38,115 nt of DNA from assembly GCA_945864145.1 (NCBI GenBank), contig CAMBAN010000014.1, forward strand, positions 1-38,115, given 5' to 3'. This DNA comes from an uncultured Lachnospiraceae bacterium (GTDB lineage Bacteria; Bacillota; Clostridia; Lachnospirales; Lachnospiraceae). Under the pieces are notes generated by a model. It saw only the letters and a list, made by a program, of their open reading frames with translations, was not told the DNA's origin and searched no databases. Below are positions 27,945 through 35,261 of this stretch, one piece after another (position 1 is the first letter of the stretch; every line of letters starts with the position of its first letter). Made by a program: the position numbers and the translations under genes.

Positions 27945-29069
27945 TTAATAATTTCCAAGAATTTTCATATTCCTTGTTTCTTCTCTTAACCCTCTTAAAG
28001 CATTTTTCACAGCACTGTCCTCTAAATTACCCTCAAAATCAAGGAAAAATCGATATTCCCAATTTCTTCCTGTTAATGGACGGCTTTCTATTTTGGTCAT
28101 ATTTAAGCCATTATATATCAAATGAGACAATGCATGATATAAGGCACCACTCTCATGCTTTACTTCAAAGCAAATGCTGATTTTAGAAGCAGTTTTAGAA
28201 AATACTTTCTGATTTGTCACAATGATAAAACGGGTAGAATTATCCTTTAAATCATTGATACCCCTTTCCAAAATCTCCAGTCCGTAAACCTTTGCCGCAT
28301 ATGCGCCTGCAATTGCTGCCTGAGTCACATTCTTTTCCTCAGCTATCTTTTTTGCAGCAAAGGCATTATTTTTCATACTAATCTGCTGCCAGCCTTTTTC
28401 CAATAAATATCTTTGGCTTTGCATAAATGACTGTGGATGAGAATAAACAGTCTGAACAGACTCCATCGTGGTTCCTTTTACCCCAAGCAGACAATGCTCT
28501 ATCGGAATAATCTGTTCTCCAACAATATAATTTTCAAATTCCACTAATAAATCATAAATATCACTTACAATACCTGCAGAAGAATTTTCAATAGGAAGCA
28601 CTGCAAAATCAGCACTACCTTCATCTATCGCAAGCATGGCATCGCGAAAGGTATCTACATGAAACGAATTTACCTGTTCACCAAAATATTCCACCATGGC
28701 AGCCTGGGAATATGCACCCTCTGCTCCCTGAAATACGACTCTGCACTTACTTTTATTGATTTCTTCCATTTCAATAAAAGAAAGCTTTCCAAGACTCTGA
28801 TGCTCTGCAAGTAGTCTGTACTGCAGTTTTCTGCTCATTGCCATAATCTGCTCAAAAAGCTCTGTGACTCCATAAGCATTGAACTCATTGTGAGTCATAG
28901 CACTGACAGCCTGGAGCTTCTGCATTTCACGCTCTTTATCAAAAACTCTTTTACCGGTCTCTATTTTGTATGCAGCGACCTCTCCGCATACCTCCATACG
29001 TTTTTCGTACAGTTCTACAATTTGCTTGTCTATCTGGTCTAATTCATTTCTTAACTCAAGTAAATCCAT
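27945..29069 (-). CDS. pheA: bifunctional chorismate mutase/prephenate dehydratase (P-protein)
   Basis: The 374-residue enzyme makes phenylpyruvate from chorismate. Residues 1-90 form an AroQ-type chorismate mutase (LRNELDQIDKQIVELYEKRM, then a VAAYK stretch). Residues 110-290 are prephenate dehydratase, with RVVFQGAEGAYSQAA, LPIENSSAGIV and the catalytic DNSTRFIIV. Residues 300-374 form an ACT domain with the ESRP motif that binds phenylalanine for feedback inhibition. It is the first gene of an eight-gene minus-strand run. No T-box or attenuator was seen in its short leader, so control may rest mainly on the ACT domain. Confidence 0.97.
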   Translation of the reverse strand: MDLLELRNELDQIDKQIVELYEKRMEVCGEVAAYKIETGKRVFDKEREMQKLQAVSAMTHNEFNAYGVTELFEQIMAMSRKLQYRLLAEHQSLGKLSFIEMEEINKSKCRVVFQGAEGAYSQAAMVEYFGEQVNSFHVDTFRDAMLAIDEGSADFAVLPIENSSAGIVSDIYDLLVEFENYIVGEQIIPIEHCLLGVKGTTMESVQTVYSHPQSFMQSQRYLLEKGWQQISMKNNAFAAKKIAEEKNVTQAAIAGAYAAKVYGLEILERGINDLKDNSTRFIIVTNQKVFSKTASKISICFEVKHESGALYHALSHLIYNGLNMTKIESRPLTGRNWEYRFFLDFEGNLEDSAVKNALRGLREETRNMKILGNY

Positions 29070-29110
29070 TTTTTCCCGTACCTTTCATTACATAAGACAT
29101 TACAATAATC

Positions 29111-29116
29111 AGTATA
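29111..29116 (-). promoter_or_regulatory. candidate extended -10 promoter of the pheA-ppk operon
   Basis: Minus-strand TATACT preceded by TGC, an extended -10 box, about 40 bases before the pheA ATG. A TTTACA lies 20 bases upstream of it, too far for a good -35. This is the only promoter candidate seen for the eight-gene run; internal promoters cannot be excluded. Confidence 0.6.
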
Positions 29117-29208
29117 GCACAAACCTAAGCTTCTTGTGTAAAAAATTGTAAGTAGTCTTTCCTTTTATACAAAAATTATTTATAATTATAATATAAGGGG
29201 GTCTTAAC

Positions 29209-30246
29209 GTGAAGAAAAAATTAATTCCAATCATTTTTTGTGTCTGTGTCCTTATTCTCATGGTCGTAGTATACATAAATGGTCAAAGAAGTCGAATGAT
29301 TACAAAAAATGCTGATAATGCAATAGGAAATACAGCCGGAAATCTCTATAATGGGGGATATTTTTGCGAAAACGATGGATATGTATATTTTTCCAATCCT
29401 TATGATAACTATGCGCTTTACCGCATGAAGCCTGAAGAAACAGATGTGGAAAAGCTCATTACCACAGAAACTAAATGTATTAATGTTATGGGGGATTACA
29501 TTTATTATTACCAGTTTGGCTCAGGAAGTGGCGAAGGATTTGGTTACGTCATTGATATGAACGGTGTCTATCGTGCTCCGAAAAAGAGTCCGAAAACAGG
29601 TTCCTGTCTGGATAAAATCCATTTAGATACCATGCTTTTATATGGAAACAATCTGTACTATGATGCCAATGACTCGAGCGGTGTCTACTTAAAGAGAATG
29701 TCTACTGACGGCAAGAGTTCAGAAGCTGTTACTGATTATAAGCTGACGGCTGTTTGCAGTGCTGCAAATGGAAAGCTCTACTTTAATAATACTACTGATA
29801 ACTTTCATCTAAATACTTTAGATGTTTCCACAAACCGCATTTCAGATGTGCTTTCCGAGGATGTATATCAGCCTATTGTCGAGGGTAATACAGCCTATTG
29901 CATCGACATTCATAACTCTTATGCATTGGTAAAATATGATTTGACCACAGGTGAAAAAACTGTTTTAGATGACAGTACACGTGTCGATATGTTCAACGTA
30001 TCAAACAATTATATTTACTATCAAACTTCCGGTAATACCATCGAGTTTAGACGTATTCCAAAACGTGGCGGTACCTATGAAGTCATCGCAGAAGGCGCCT
30101 ATAACACGATTCAGATTACATCAAAATACGTGTATTTTAGGCAATTTCAGGCAGAAGTGCCTGTCTATAAAATTCCTGTAGATGGTGCTCTGACTATCAG
30201 CACCTTTGATGCAGCCAAAAATGCCGCTATAGAAGCTCAGAAATAG
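29209..30246 (+). CDS. DUF5050-type membrane-anchored beta-propeller-like protein
   Basis: The 345-residue protein starts at a GTG with AAGGGGG nine bases upstream, then has a Lys-rich end and one membrane segment (LIPIIFCVCVLILMVVVYI, residues 4-22) with no lipobox, so it is probably anchored with the rest outside. The outer part is a series of repeated strands of the type NDGYVYFSNPYDNYALYRM, YIYYYQF, LYYDANDSSGVYLKRM, LYFNNTTDN, YIYYQTSG and YVYFRQF, spaced about 40-50 residues, as in DUF5050 or prolow-density-type propellers. Function unknown. It is monocistronic between a divergent pheA and a convergent PH-like gene. Confidence 0.85.
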   Translation: MKKKLIPIIFCVCVLILMVVVYINGQRSRMITKNADNAIGNTAGNLYNGGYFCENDGYVYFSNPYDNYALYRMKPEETDVEKLITTETKCINVMGDYIYYYQFGSGSGEGFGYVIDMNGVYRAPKKSPKTGSCLDKIHLDTMLLYGNNLYYDANDSSGVYLKRMSTDGKSSEAVTDYKLTAVCSAANGKLYFNNTTDNFHLNTLDVSTNRISDVLSEDVYQPIVEGNTAYCIDIHNSYALVKYDLTTGEKTVLDDSTRVDMFNVSNNYIYYQTSGNTIEFRRIPKRGGTYEVIAEGAYNTIQITSKYVYFRQFQAEVPVYKIPVDGALTISTFDAAKNAAIEAQK

Positions 30247-30252
30247 TCAAAG

Positions 30253-30296
30253 TAGAAAGAAAATCCAGCATCGTTTAGACGATAGCTGGATTTTTT
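30253..30296 (+). terminator. terminator, probably bidirectional, between convergent genes
   Basis: Arms AAATCCAGC-ATCGT and ACGAT-A-GCTGGATTT (one bulged base) around a TTAG loop, followed by TTTTTT on the plus strand. The minus strand has TTTTCTTTC after the other arm. It can serve both the DUF5050 gene and the PH-like gene that ends at 30303. Confidence 0.88.
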
Positions 30297-30302
30297 AATC
30301 TT

Positions 30303-30674
30303 CTAGTCTGCATCGATATCGTTATCTGCTTCTGCCCCAATATCTAAGGTATTCATGGTACGTCTCTTTCTTCTTTCTTTTTCTGACATTTCTAAAATGA
30401 AATCCTTAATCGCTCTTGCATTCTTGACATGCTCAAGCAACAGTTCTTTATCTGTGGTATCACCTGTATAACAGACTACTGTACCCAGTCCGAAAATGCG
30501 CTCCCATAATGAAGTTTTTAAGGTTACATCCTGTACCTTATACATATAGCAATCATTTTCTTCTTTATTGATAAATCCTTTGTCCACGGTAATGGTCTCT
30601 TCTTTTACTGTATAAACAGTAAAGGTAAAAGGCAATCCAAAAAACAGCCATCTCTTTCTCTCTCTAAATTCCAT
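30303..30674 (-). CDS. PH-like (bacterial PH/DUF304-type) domain protein
   Basis: The product of about 123 residues has a short strand-rich domain, RKRWLFFGLPFTFTVYTVKEE, TITVDKGFINKEENDCYMYKVQDV and TSLWERIFGLGTVVCY, which follows the bacterial PH (YdbT/DUF304) pattern of a small beta-barrel and an IERxxGxG-type turn. The C-terminal part is charged helix (EMSEKERRKRRTMN) and acidic tail. No membrane segment is present, so it is probably cytosolic. I prefer the ATG at 30674, nine bases from GAAGGG; an ATG three codons earlier directly abuts the GGG. It is monocistronic. Confidence 0.75.
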   Translation of the reverse strand: MEFRERKRWLFFGLPFTFTVYTVKEETITVDKGFINKEENDCYMYKVQDVTLKTSLWERIFGLGTVVCYTGDTTDKELLLEHVKNARAIKDFILEMSEKERRKRRTMNTLDIGAEADNDIDAD

Positions 30675-30707
30675 GTCTTTCATCCCTTCTGTGAGTTTCT
30701 TTTGCTT

Positions 30708-30713
30708 AGTATA
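30708..30713 (-). promoter_or_regulatory. extended -10 promoter of the PH-like gene
   Basis: Minus-strand TATACT preceded by TGG (extended -10), with TTTCAT 17 bases upstream as a weak -35. It faces away from the pyrBI promoter. Confidence 0.65.
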
Positions 30714-30717
30714 CCAT

Positions 30718-30737
30718 ATTTCATTTAAAAATGAAAT
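30718..30737. repeat. inverted repeat between divergent promoters
   Basis: Perfect 9-base arms ATTTCATTT and AAATGAAAT separated by two A. It lies between the -10 of the PH-like gene and the -35 of pyrBI and overlaps the minus-strand -35 area. It could be an operator for a dimeric regulator, but AT-rich chance symmetry is possible. Confidence 0.5.
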
Positions 30738-30743
30738 TCCCCA

Positions 30744-30772
30744 TTGAAAGCATAGTACAAATATGCTATGAT
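30744..30772 (+). promoter_or_regulatory. pyrBI promoter
   Basis: TTGAAA (30744-30749), 17 bases, TATGAT (30767-30772), with TG one base before the -10 (extended -10). The predicted start near 30779 gives a leader of about 170 bases before pyrB. Confidence 0.9.
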
Positions 30773-30807
30773 AATCGAGATAAAAATGTGGAAAAGGAGT
30801 TGTTCAT

Positions 30808-30891
30808 ATGAAAAACGTATCGATTTCAAGATTTAGAATCCATTCATACTTCATTTCCATTTTATTTTTGTCTTTGTTTTTTTCATATTGA
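30808..30891 (+). CDS. putative pyrBI leader peptide (27 codons)
   Basis: An ATG eight bases after AAGGAG opens a 27-residue frame starting MKNVSISRFRIHSY and ending in the hydrophobic, Phe/Leu/Ser-rich LFLSLFFSY before TGA. The 3' half of the coding RNA is extremely U-rich. The frame ends 10 bases before the first arm of the leader hairpin at 30902, so a ribosome at the stop codon would cover that arm. The layout matches the enterobacterial pyrBI leader peptide in principle, with no recognised similarity in sequence. The peptide itself probably has no function. That it is translated is inferred from the ribosome site. Confidence 0.65.
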   Translation: MKNVSISRFRIHSYFISILFLSLFFSY

Positions 30892-30900
30892 TTTTATTTT
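30861..30900 (+). promoter_or_regulatory. U-rich pause-type stretch in the pyrBI leader
   Basis: Thirty of these 40 bases are T, including a run of seven, immediately before the leader hairpin. In the Escherichia coli pyrBI leader such U-rich RNA makes polymerase pause when UTP is low. The same role here is inference. Confidence 0.55.
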
Positions 30901-30901
30901 A

Positions 30902-30931
30902 GGAGAGAATATTTATTTTCTCTTTTTTTTT
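30902..30931 (+). terminator. candidate attenuator hairpin upstream of pyrB
   Basis: GGAGAGAA (30902-30909) can pair with TTCTCTTT (30918-30925) using two G-U pairs around an 8-base loop, followed by an unbroken T run to 30931 (nine T from 30923). The stem is short and AT-rich, so it may be a weak or conditional terminator. It lies 20 bases before the pyrB ATG. Confidence 0.65.
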
Positions 30932-30950
30932 GCACACAAGGAGGTACTAT

Positions 30951-31871
30951 ATGAGACATTTAATGAGCCCTTTAGACTTTTCGGTAGAGGAGCTGGACGA
31001 GCTTTTTCAGCTGGCTGATGATATTCAGGCAAATCCGGCAAAATATGCACACGCCTGCGAGGGAAAAAAGCTTGCTACCTGCTTCTATGAGCCTAGTACA
31101 AGAACGCGATTAAGCTTTGAGGCAGCCATGATTAATCTTGGTGGAAATGTCATTGGTTTCTCAGATGCCAACTCTTCCTCAGCAGCTAAGGGAGAAAGTG
31201 TATCTGATACTATCCGTATTATTTCCTGCTATGCAGATATCTGTGCCATGCGTCATCCAAAGGAGGGCGCTCCTATGGTAGCTGCTTCCAAATCCTCTAT
31301 TCCAGTTATCAATGCAGGTGACGGTGGACATCAGCATCCAACTCAGACCTTAACTGACCTTTTAACCATTCGTTCCTTAAAAGGACGTTTGAACAACTTT
31401 ACCATTGGTCTTTGCGGCGACTTAAAATTTGGCAGAACTGTACATTCCCTAATCAATGCCTTAGTGCGTTATGACAATATTTCCTTTGTGTTCATTTCAC
31501 CCGATGAACTGCGAATTCCTGAATACATCATTGAAATGCTAAAAGAAAAAAATATTCCTTACTCAGAAGTGACAAAACTCGAAGACGTGCTTCCTGACTT
31601 AGATATCTTATATATGACACGTGTTCAGAAAGAACGTTTCTTCAATGAAGAAGATTATGTTAGATTAAAGGATTTCTATATTCTGAATAAAGAAAAGATG
31701 GAGCTTGCAAAGGAAGATATGATTATTCTTCACCCATTGCCACGTGTGAATGAAATTTCTGTAGAGGTTGATGATGACCCAAGAGCCGTTTACTTCAAGC
31801 AGGTACAATACGGTGTCTATGTCAGAATGGCACTGTTACTGACGCTTTTAGGAATCAAAGTCACAGCATAA
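30951..31871 (+). CDS. pyrB: aspartate carbamoyltransferase catalytic chain
   Basis: The 306-residue subunit condenses carbamoyl phosphate with aspartate, the committed step of pyrimidine synthesis. STRTRLSFE (residues 49-57) is the carbamoyl phosphate site; [11 protein letters not shown] and [12 protein letters not shown] complete the active site. I place the start at 30951, with AAGGAGG seven bases upstream; the frame continues seven codons further up but lacks a ribosome site there. It is followed 13 bases later by pyrI, so the enzyme is the class B, allosterically regulated dodecamer type. Confidence 0.98.
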   Translation: MRHLMSPLDFSVEELDELFQLADDIQANPAKYAHACEGKKLATCFYEPSTRTRLSFEAAMINLGGNVIGFSDANSSSAAKGESVSDTIRIISCYADICAMRHPKEGAPMVAASKSSIPVINAGDGGHQHPTQTLTDLLTIRSLKGRLNNFTIGLCGDLKFGRTVHSLINALVRYDNISFVFISPDELRIPEYIIEMLKEKNIPYSEVTKLEDVLPDLDILYMTRVQKERFFNEEDYVRLKDFYILNKEKMELAKEDMIILHPLPRVNEISVEVDDDPRAVYFKQVQYGVYVRMALLLTLLGIKVTA

Positions 31872-31884
31872 GGAGGAAATTACG

Positions 31885-32319
31885 ATGTTAAATGTAGGAA
31901 AAATTGAAGAAGGCTTTGTACTTGACCATATCAAAGCAGGAAAAAGTCTTAGCATATACAAGCACTTAGGTTTAGACAAATTAGACTGTACTGTAGCTAT
32001 CATCAAAAATGCAAAAAGCCGCAAAATGGGAAAAAAAGATATTTTAAAGGTAGAATGTGATATTAACACCTTAAATCTTGATATTTTAGGCTTCATCGAC
32101 CACAATATCACCGTTAACGTCATTAAAAGCGGAGAAATCATTCAGAAACTGGAGCTGACACTTCCTAAGGAAATCAAAAACGTCTTAAAATGTAAAAATC
32201 CTCGTTGTATTACCTCTATTGAGCAGGAGCTTCCTCACATTTTCGTTTTAACAGACGAAGTCAAGGAAGTGTACCGCTGCAAGTACTGTGAAGAAAAATA
32301 TGGTAGTAGCGAGTTTTAG
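31885..32319 (+). CDS. pyrI: aspartate carbamoyltransferase regulatory chain
   Basis: The 144-residue chain binds nucleotides in its N-terminal domain (GFVLDHIKAGKSLSIYKHL) and joins the catalytic trimers through a C-terminal zinc domain. The four zinc cysteines are visible as CKNPRC (Cys-x4-Cys) and CKYC (Cys-x2-Cys), spaced as in the family. AGGAGG precedes the ATG. It is cotranscribed with pyrB and followed by a strong terminator. Confidence 0.97.
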   Translation: MLNVGKIEEGFVLDHIKAGKSLSIYKHLGLDKLDCTVAIIKNAKSRKMGKKDILKVECDINTLNLDILGFIDHNITVNVIKSGEIIQKLELTLPKEIKNVLKCKNPRCITSIEQELPHIFVLTDEVKEVYRCKYCEEKYGSSEF

Positions 32320-32346
32320 TACATGAAATTCTATCTGTAAACAGCA

Positions 32347-32377
32347 AAAACCGGGCTTTATTTGACAGCCCGGTTTT
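32347..32377 (+). terminator. pyrBI terminator
   Basis: Perfect 11-base arms AAAACCGGGCT / AGCCCGGTTTT around a 9-base loop, then ATCTT. The GC-rich stem contrasts with the weak leader hairpin. The A run on the other side would let it act on the opposite strand too. Confidence 0.9.
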
Positions 32378-32431
32378 ATCTTACACAAATACGAGTGTAG
32401 AAGGGAACCTCCAATCCCATCTAATAACTAA

Positions 32432-33043
32432 ACTTCTTCCATAATATTTTTCCCTGAATTGACAAAATCCTTTTTTGAAAATAATCCCAATCTGGATCTT
32501 CATATATACGAAAATAATACCGGTGAGCTTTTCAAATTATTGGAAAATGATGCTATTGAGCTTTGCATCGTAAAGGGTAATATCAATCACAATATTTATG
32601 ACTCCATTGTCATTGATTCTCTTGTCGGTACAGAGGATGACTGCATGGCAGCCCTTGCACTTCCTCACTTCTTTTCTTCCGCTGATGACTGCATTCACTT
32701 TATTGAGCTCCAAAACAAACCGCTGATTACCCAACGCATCCACGAGGAACTCATAAAAAATACATGTACTTCCTACAATTTTTCGCCTAAACTGTTATCT
32801 ACCCATGAGAATGTTATGACAGCCATCAATTGGAGTCTGAATGATTTAGGAATTTCTATTATGCCATATAGCGCAACAAAGCTTATCTCCACATTAATTG
32901 ATGGCGATAAGCTTGTTGTAAAAAAACTGATAGACCCTAAAATCAGTTCAAAGACCTATCTCATTTGGAAACGAAATCATAATTTAAGCCCTGTTTCCAC
33001 GAAATTTATCCAGGAAATGAAGGAACGACTTATTCCTCATTAA
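32432..33043 (+). pseudogene. LysR-type regulator remnant (effector domain only)
   Basis: The frame is open from the TAA at 32429-32431 to 33043. It reads as the effector-binding half of a LysR regulator: IIFFPELTKSFFENNPNLDL (first strand and helix), ENDAIELCIVKG, and near the end INWSLNDLGISIMPYSA (typical VAxGxGIxLLP position) and a KTYLIWKRN strand. The roughly 90-residue helix-turn-helix part and a ribosome site are missing; only about 50 bases separate it from the pyrBI terminator. A TTG at 32459 is the first possible start, without a ribosome site. Most likely a 5'-deleted gene. The 3' end overlaps the convergent GTPase gene by 14 bases. Confidence 0.8.
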
Positions 33044-33968
33044 AGTCAATGACTTCTTTTTTCGGTTTCTTGGCAGGTACCACACTAATTGCACGAAGCA
33101 TAGGACCCTCTGCCTTAAACTCTGGTCTATATGCTTTGTCCATGGTAGCGGTTACCTCGACCCATTCCTTGTTTGTCAGCTCGCTTGCCTTATCATATTC
33201 ACAGGCAAAGCCCATAAATGCCATGTCATCTGCACAACAGGTCATCGCCATTCTACCCGGAACAAACTCATTTGCCGGAAATTCCTTTGGTTTTAATACC
33301 ATAGCTGTAAACTTGAAGGTTTTTCCCAGGTATCTGCCAAGATTATCCATCGCATCAATATACCAAATACCATAACCATAGTTATTCAGTTCAATAACCG
33401 GTGCATTCAAATCAAATGGCAAATCCTCTTCTAAAAGCTGATTAATCTCTCCGTCCTTGTCCTCAAAGATAATATCTGCCTGTGGATTAACAGCCTTTAC
33501 ATTTCTCTTGTAGTTTCCAAGCTGCTCATTCAAACCATCACAACGGTTAAAAATAATCATCTCTGATTTACGAATCTGCTCTGCAAGCAAAGATTTCATA
33601 TTGCTGTAATAATTTTGGAAAGTAGCACCATTGATAATGGTAATCTGCTGTTCTACTGTCCAATGCCAGGGAAGCTTCATATCCTTACAGTTCCACATAC
33701 CGTTATATTCAATGACGATTCGTTCCGGCTTATAGGCTTTCTCCAAATCCAGAAGCTTCTCCGGTGTAAAATCCTCTTCGTCTTCAATAGTCTCCAATAT
33801 GGTTCTGCTTTTCTGCAATACCTTTGCATCATACTCAACTTCGCCTTCTTCGCATACAATCAAAAGTGTCTTTCCTCTGATTTGGAAATAAGGCTGGGAA
33901 AGCGTATAGGATATAAACTCTGTTTTTCCACTTTCCAAAAAACCATTAATGATATAAACAGGCTTCAT
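33030..33968 (-). CDS. CobW-type GTPase with C-terminal YcgQ/DUF1980-like domain
   Basis: The 312-residue protein starts with a P-loop variant YIINGFLESGKTEF. IVCEEGEVEYD stands where CobW proteins have IENEFGE, IEYNGMW where they have IEPSG, and FNRCDG near the NKxD position, so it is a divergent member; the CxCC metal motif is absent. The C-terminal 110 residues (KFTAMVLKPKEFPANEFVPG, then a TCCADDMAFMGFACEY stretch and a final strand ending AISVV) resemble the YcgQ/TIGR03943 domain. It lies 15 bases downstream of the His-rich GTPase gene and is cotranscribed with it. A role in metal allocation is inferred from family and neighbour. Confidence 0.8.
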   Translation of the reverse strand: MKPVYIINGFLESGKTEFISYTLSQPYFQIRGKTLLIVCEEGEVEYDAKVLQKSRTILETIEDEEDFTPEKLLDLEKAYKPERIVIEYNGMWNCKDMKLPWHWTVEQQITIINGATFQNYYSNMKSLLAEQIRKSEMIIFNRCDGLNEQLGNYKRNVKAVNPQADIIFEDKDGEINQLLEEDLPFDLNAPVIELNNYGYGIWYIDAMDNLGRYLGKTFKFTAMVLKPKEFPANEFVPGRMAMTCCADDMAFMGFACEYDKASELTNKEWVEVTATMDKAYRPEFKAEGPMLRAISVVPAKKPKKEVIDFNEE

Positions 33969-33983
33969 GTATTTCTCCTACCT

Positions 33984-35144
33984 TTATTTTGCAAATAATT
34001 TCTTCAAATTCTCTTCCTGTAATTTTGAACCGATGACACAGATTTTACCAGTAACCTCTGCTACACCCTTTCTTACATTACTTTCACCCGGTACATAGTC
34101 AAAATTGTTCCAGGTACCATCTCCTTCAGGAAGCATACCCTTTGCACGAAGAATGATTCCATAAGTTTCCTCATCCTCAAGCTTGGCTAACATATCTGTA
34201 ATCTCTGCTGTTGTATAACATGCCGGTGTTTCAAAGCCCCAGCTTGTAAATACTTCATCAGCATGATGATGGTGATGGTCATGGTCATGATCATGATGAT
34301 GTTCATGCTCGTGGTCGTGATGATGGTCATGGTCATGACAGCCACATGTACAGTCTTCGCCATGCTCGTGATGATGCTCATGCTCCTCGTGGTCATGGTC
34401 GTGATGATGCTCATGGTCGTGGTCATGATGATGCTCATGGTCATGATCATGGTCATGATCATGGCATCCGCAAGTGCAGTTCTCGTCATGTTCATGTTCA
34501 TGCTCATGATGATGCTCTGCTACCTCTTTCATCAGCTCTGCTTCTAAATCCTTTGCATTCTCAATCGTCTCTAAAATCTTCTTACCGTCTAACTCATCCC
34601 AAGGAGTTGTGATTACCGTAGCCTTTGTATTATGCTCACGGATAATTTCCATTGCAGCATTCAATTTTGCTTCACTGATATCTGCTGTTCTGCTTAAAAT
34701 GATAGTTCCGGCATGCTCAATCTGATTTAAGAAAAACTCACCAAAGTTCTTTGCATACATTTTGCACTTATTTGCATCTACTACAACAACTGCACTATTT
34801 AAAACAACTTCTGCGGAATCTACATCCTGTACTGCTTTCATCACATCCGAAAGCTTTCCGACACCTGATGGCTCGATTAAAATGCGCTCCGGATGATATT
34901 TATCTAATACTTCCTTCAAAGATGTTCCAAAATCACCTACTAAGGAACAGCAGATACATCCTTGATTCATTTCTTTAATCTCTACACCTGCTTCCTTTAA
35001 AAAGCCACCGTCAATCCCGATTTCACCAAATTCATTCTCAATCAGAACTACCTTAGAAGCATCCATCGCTTCCTTTAAAAGTTTCTTAATCAAAGTGGTT
35101 TTTCCCGCTCCTAAGAAGCCGGAAAATATATCTATTTTTGTCAT
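33984..35144 (-). CDS. CobW/ZagA-type GTPase with His-rich metal-binding insert
   Basis: The 386-residue protein has Walker A GFLGAGKTT, the switch region IENEFGEIGIDGG, the CobW metal motif GCICCS, IEPSG, and SRTAD near the base-recognition position. After residue 210 comes an insert of about 85 residues made almost wholly of His, Asp and Glu, holding two copies of CTCGCHDHDH. The C-terminal CobW_C domain follows (TYGIILRAKGMLP to KLFAK). Such proteins deliver or sense zinc or other metals using GTP. I place the start at 35144, with AGGAGG before the ATG; the longer frame begins six codons earlier. The -10 box TATAAT lies about 50 bases upstream. Confidence 0.92.
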   Translation of the reverse strand: MTKIDIFSGFLGAGKTTLIKKLLKEAMDASKVVLIENEFGEIGIDGGFLKEAGVEIKEMNQGCICCSLVGDFGTSLKEVLDKYHPERILIEPSGVGKLSDVMKAVQDVDSAEVVLNSAVVVVDANKCKMYAKNFGEFFLNQIEHAGTIILSRTADISEAKLNAAMEIIREHNTKATVITTPWDELDGKKILETIENAKDLEAELMKEVAEHHHEHEHEHDENCTCGCHDHDHDHDHEHHHDHDHEHHHDHDHEEHEHHHEHGEDCTCGCHDHDHHHDHEHEHHHDHDHDHHHHHADEVFTSWGFETPACYTTAEITDMLAKLEDEETYGIILRAKGMLPEGDGTWNNFDYVPGESNVRKGVAEVTGKICVIGSKLQEENLKKLFAK

Positions 35145-35261
35145 AATAATCCTCCTATCCATCTATATCCTGTCTTCACAGACACTTTCAACTTATTATA
35201 GTAACACAATTATCTTTGGAATGCTACCTGACATCTCATGAAAAAAATATAAATTTTCTCA

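Noticed and set aside
29070-29208. T-box or attenuator ahead of pheA
   Set aside because: The pheA leader is only about 40 bases and contains neither the T-box core nor a U-tailed hairpin.
30779-30950. PyrR-binding leader ahead of pyrB
   Set aside because: No segment like the conserved PyrR anti-antiterminator loop was found by eye, and the leader is too U-rich to form that structure.
34260-34500. Short regular repeats resembling a CRISPR or satellite array
   Set aside because: The words are irregular, have no unique spacers and encode an in-frame His/Asp-rich protein segment.
34263-34547. Met/Val-rich frame on the plus strand across the His-rich insert
   Set aside because: It is the complement of His/Asp codons (CAT/GAT) of the GTPase on the minus strand, has no ribosome site, and shows no natural protein composition.
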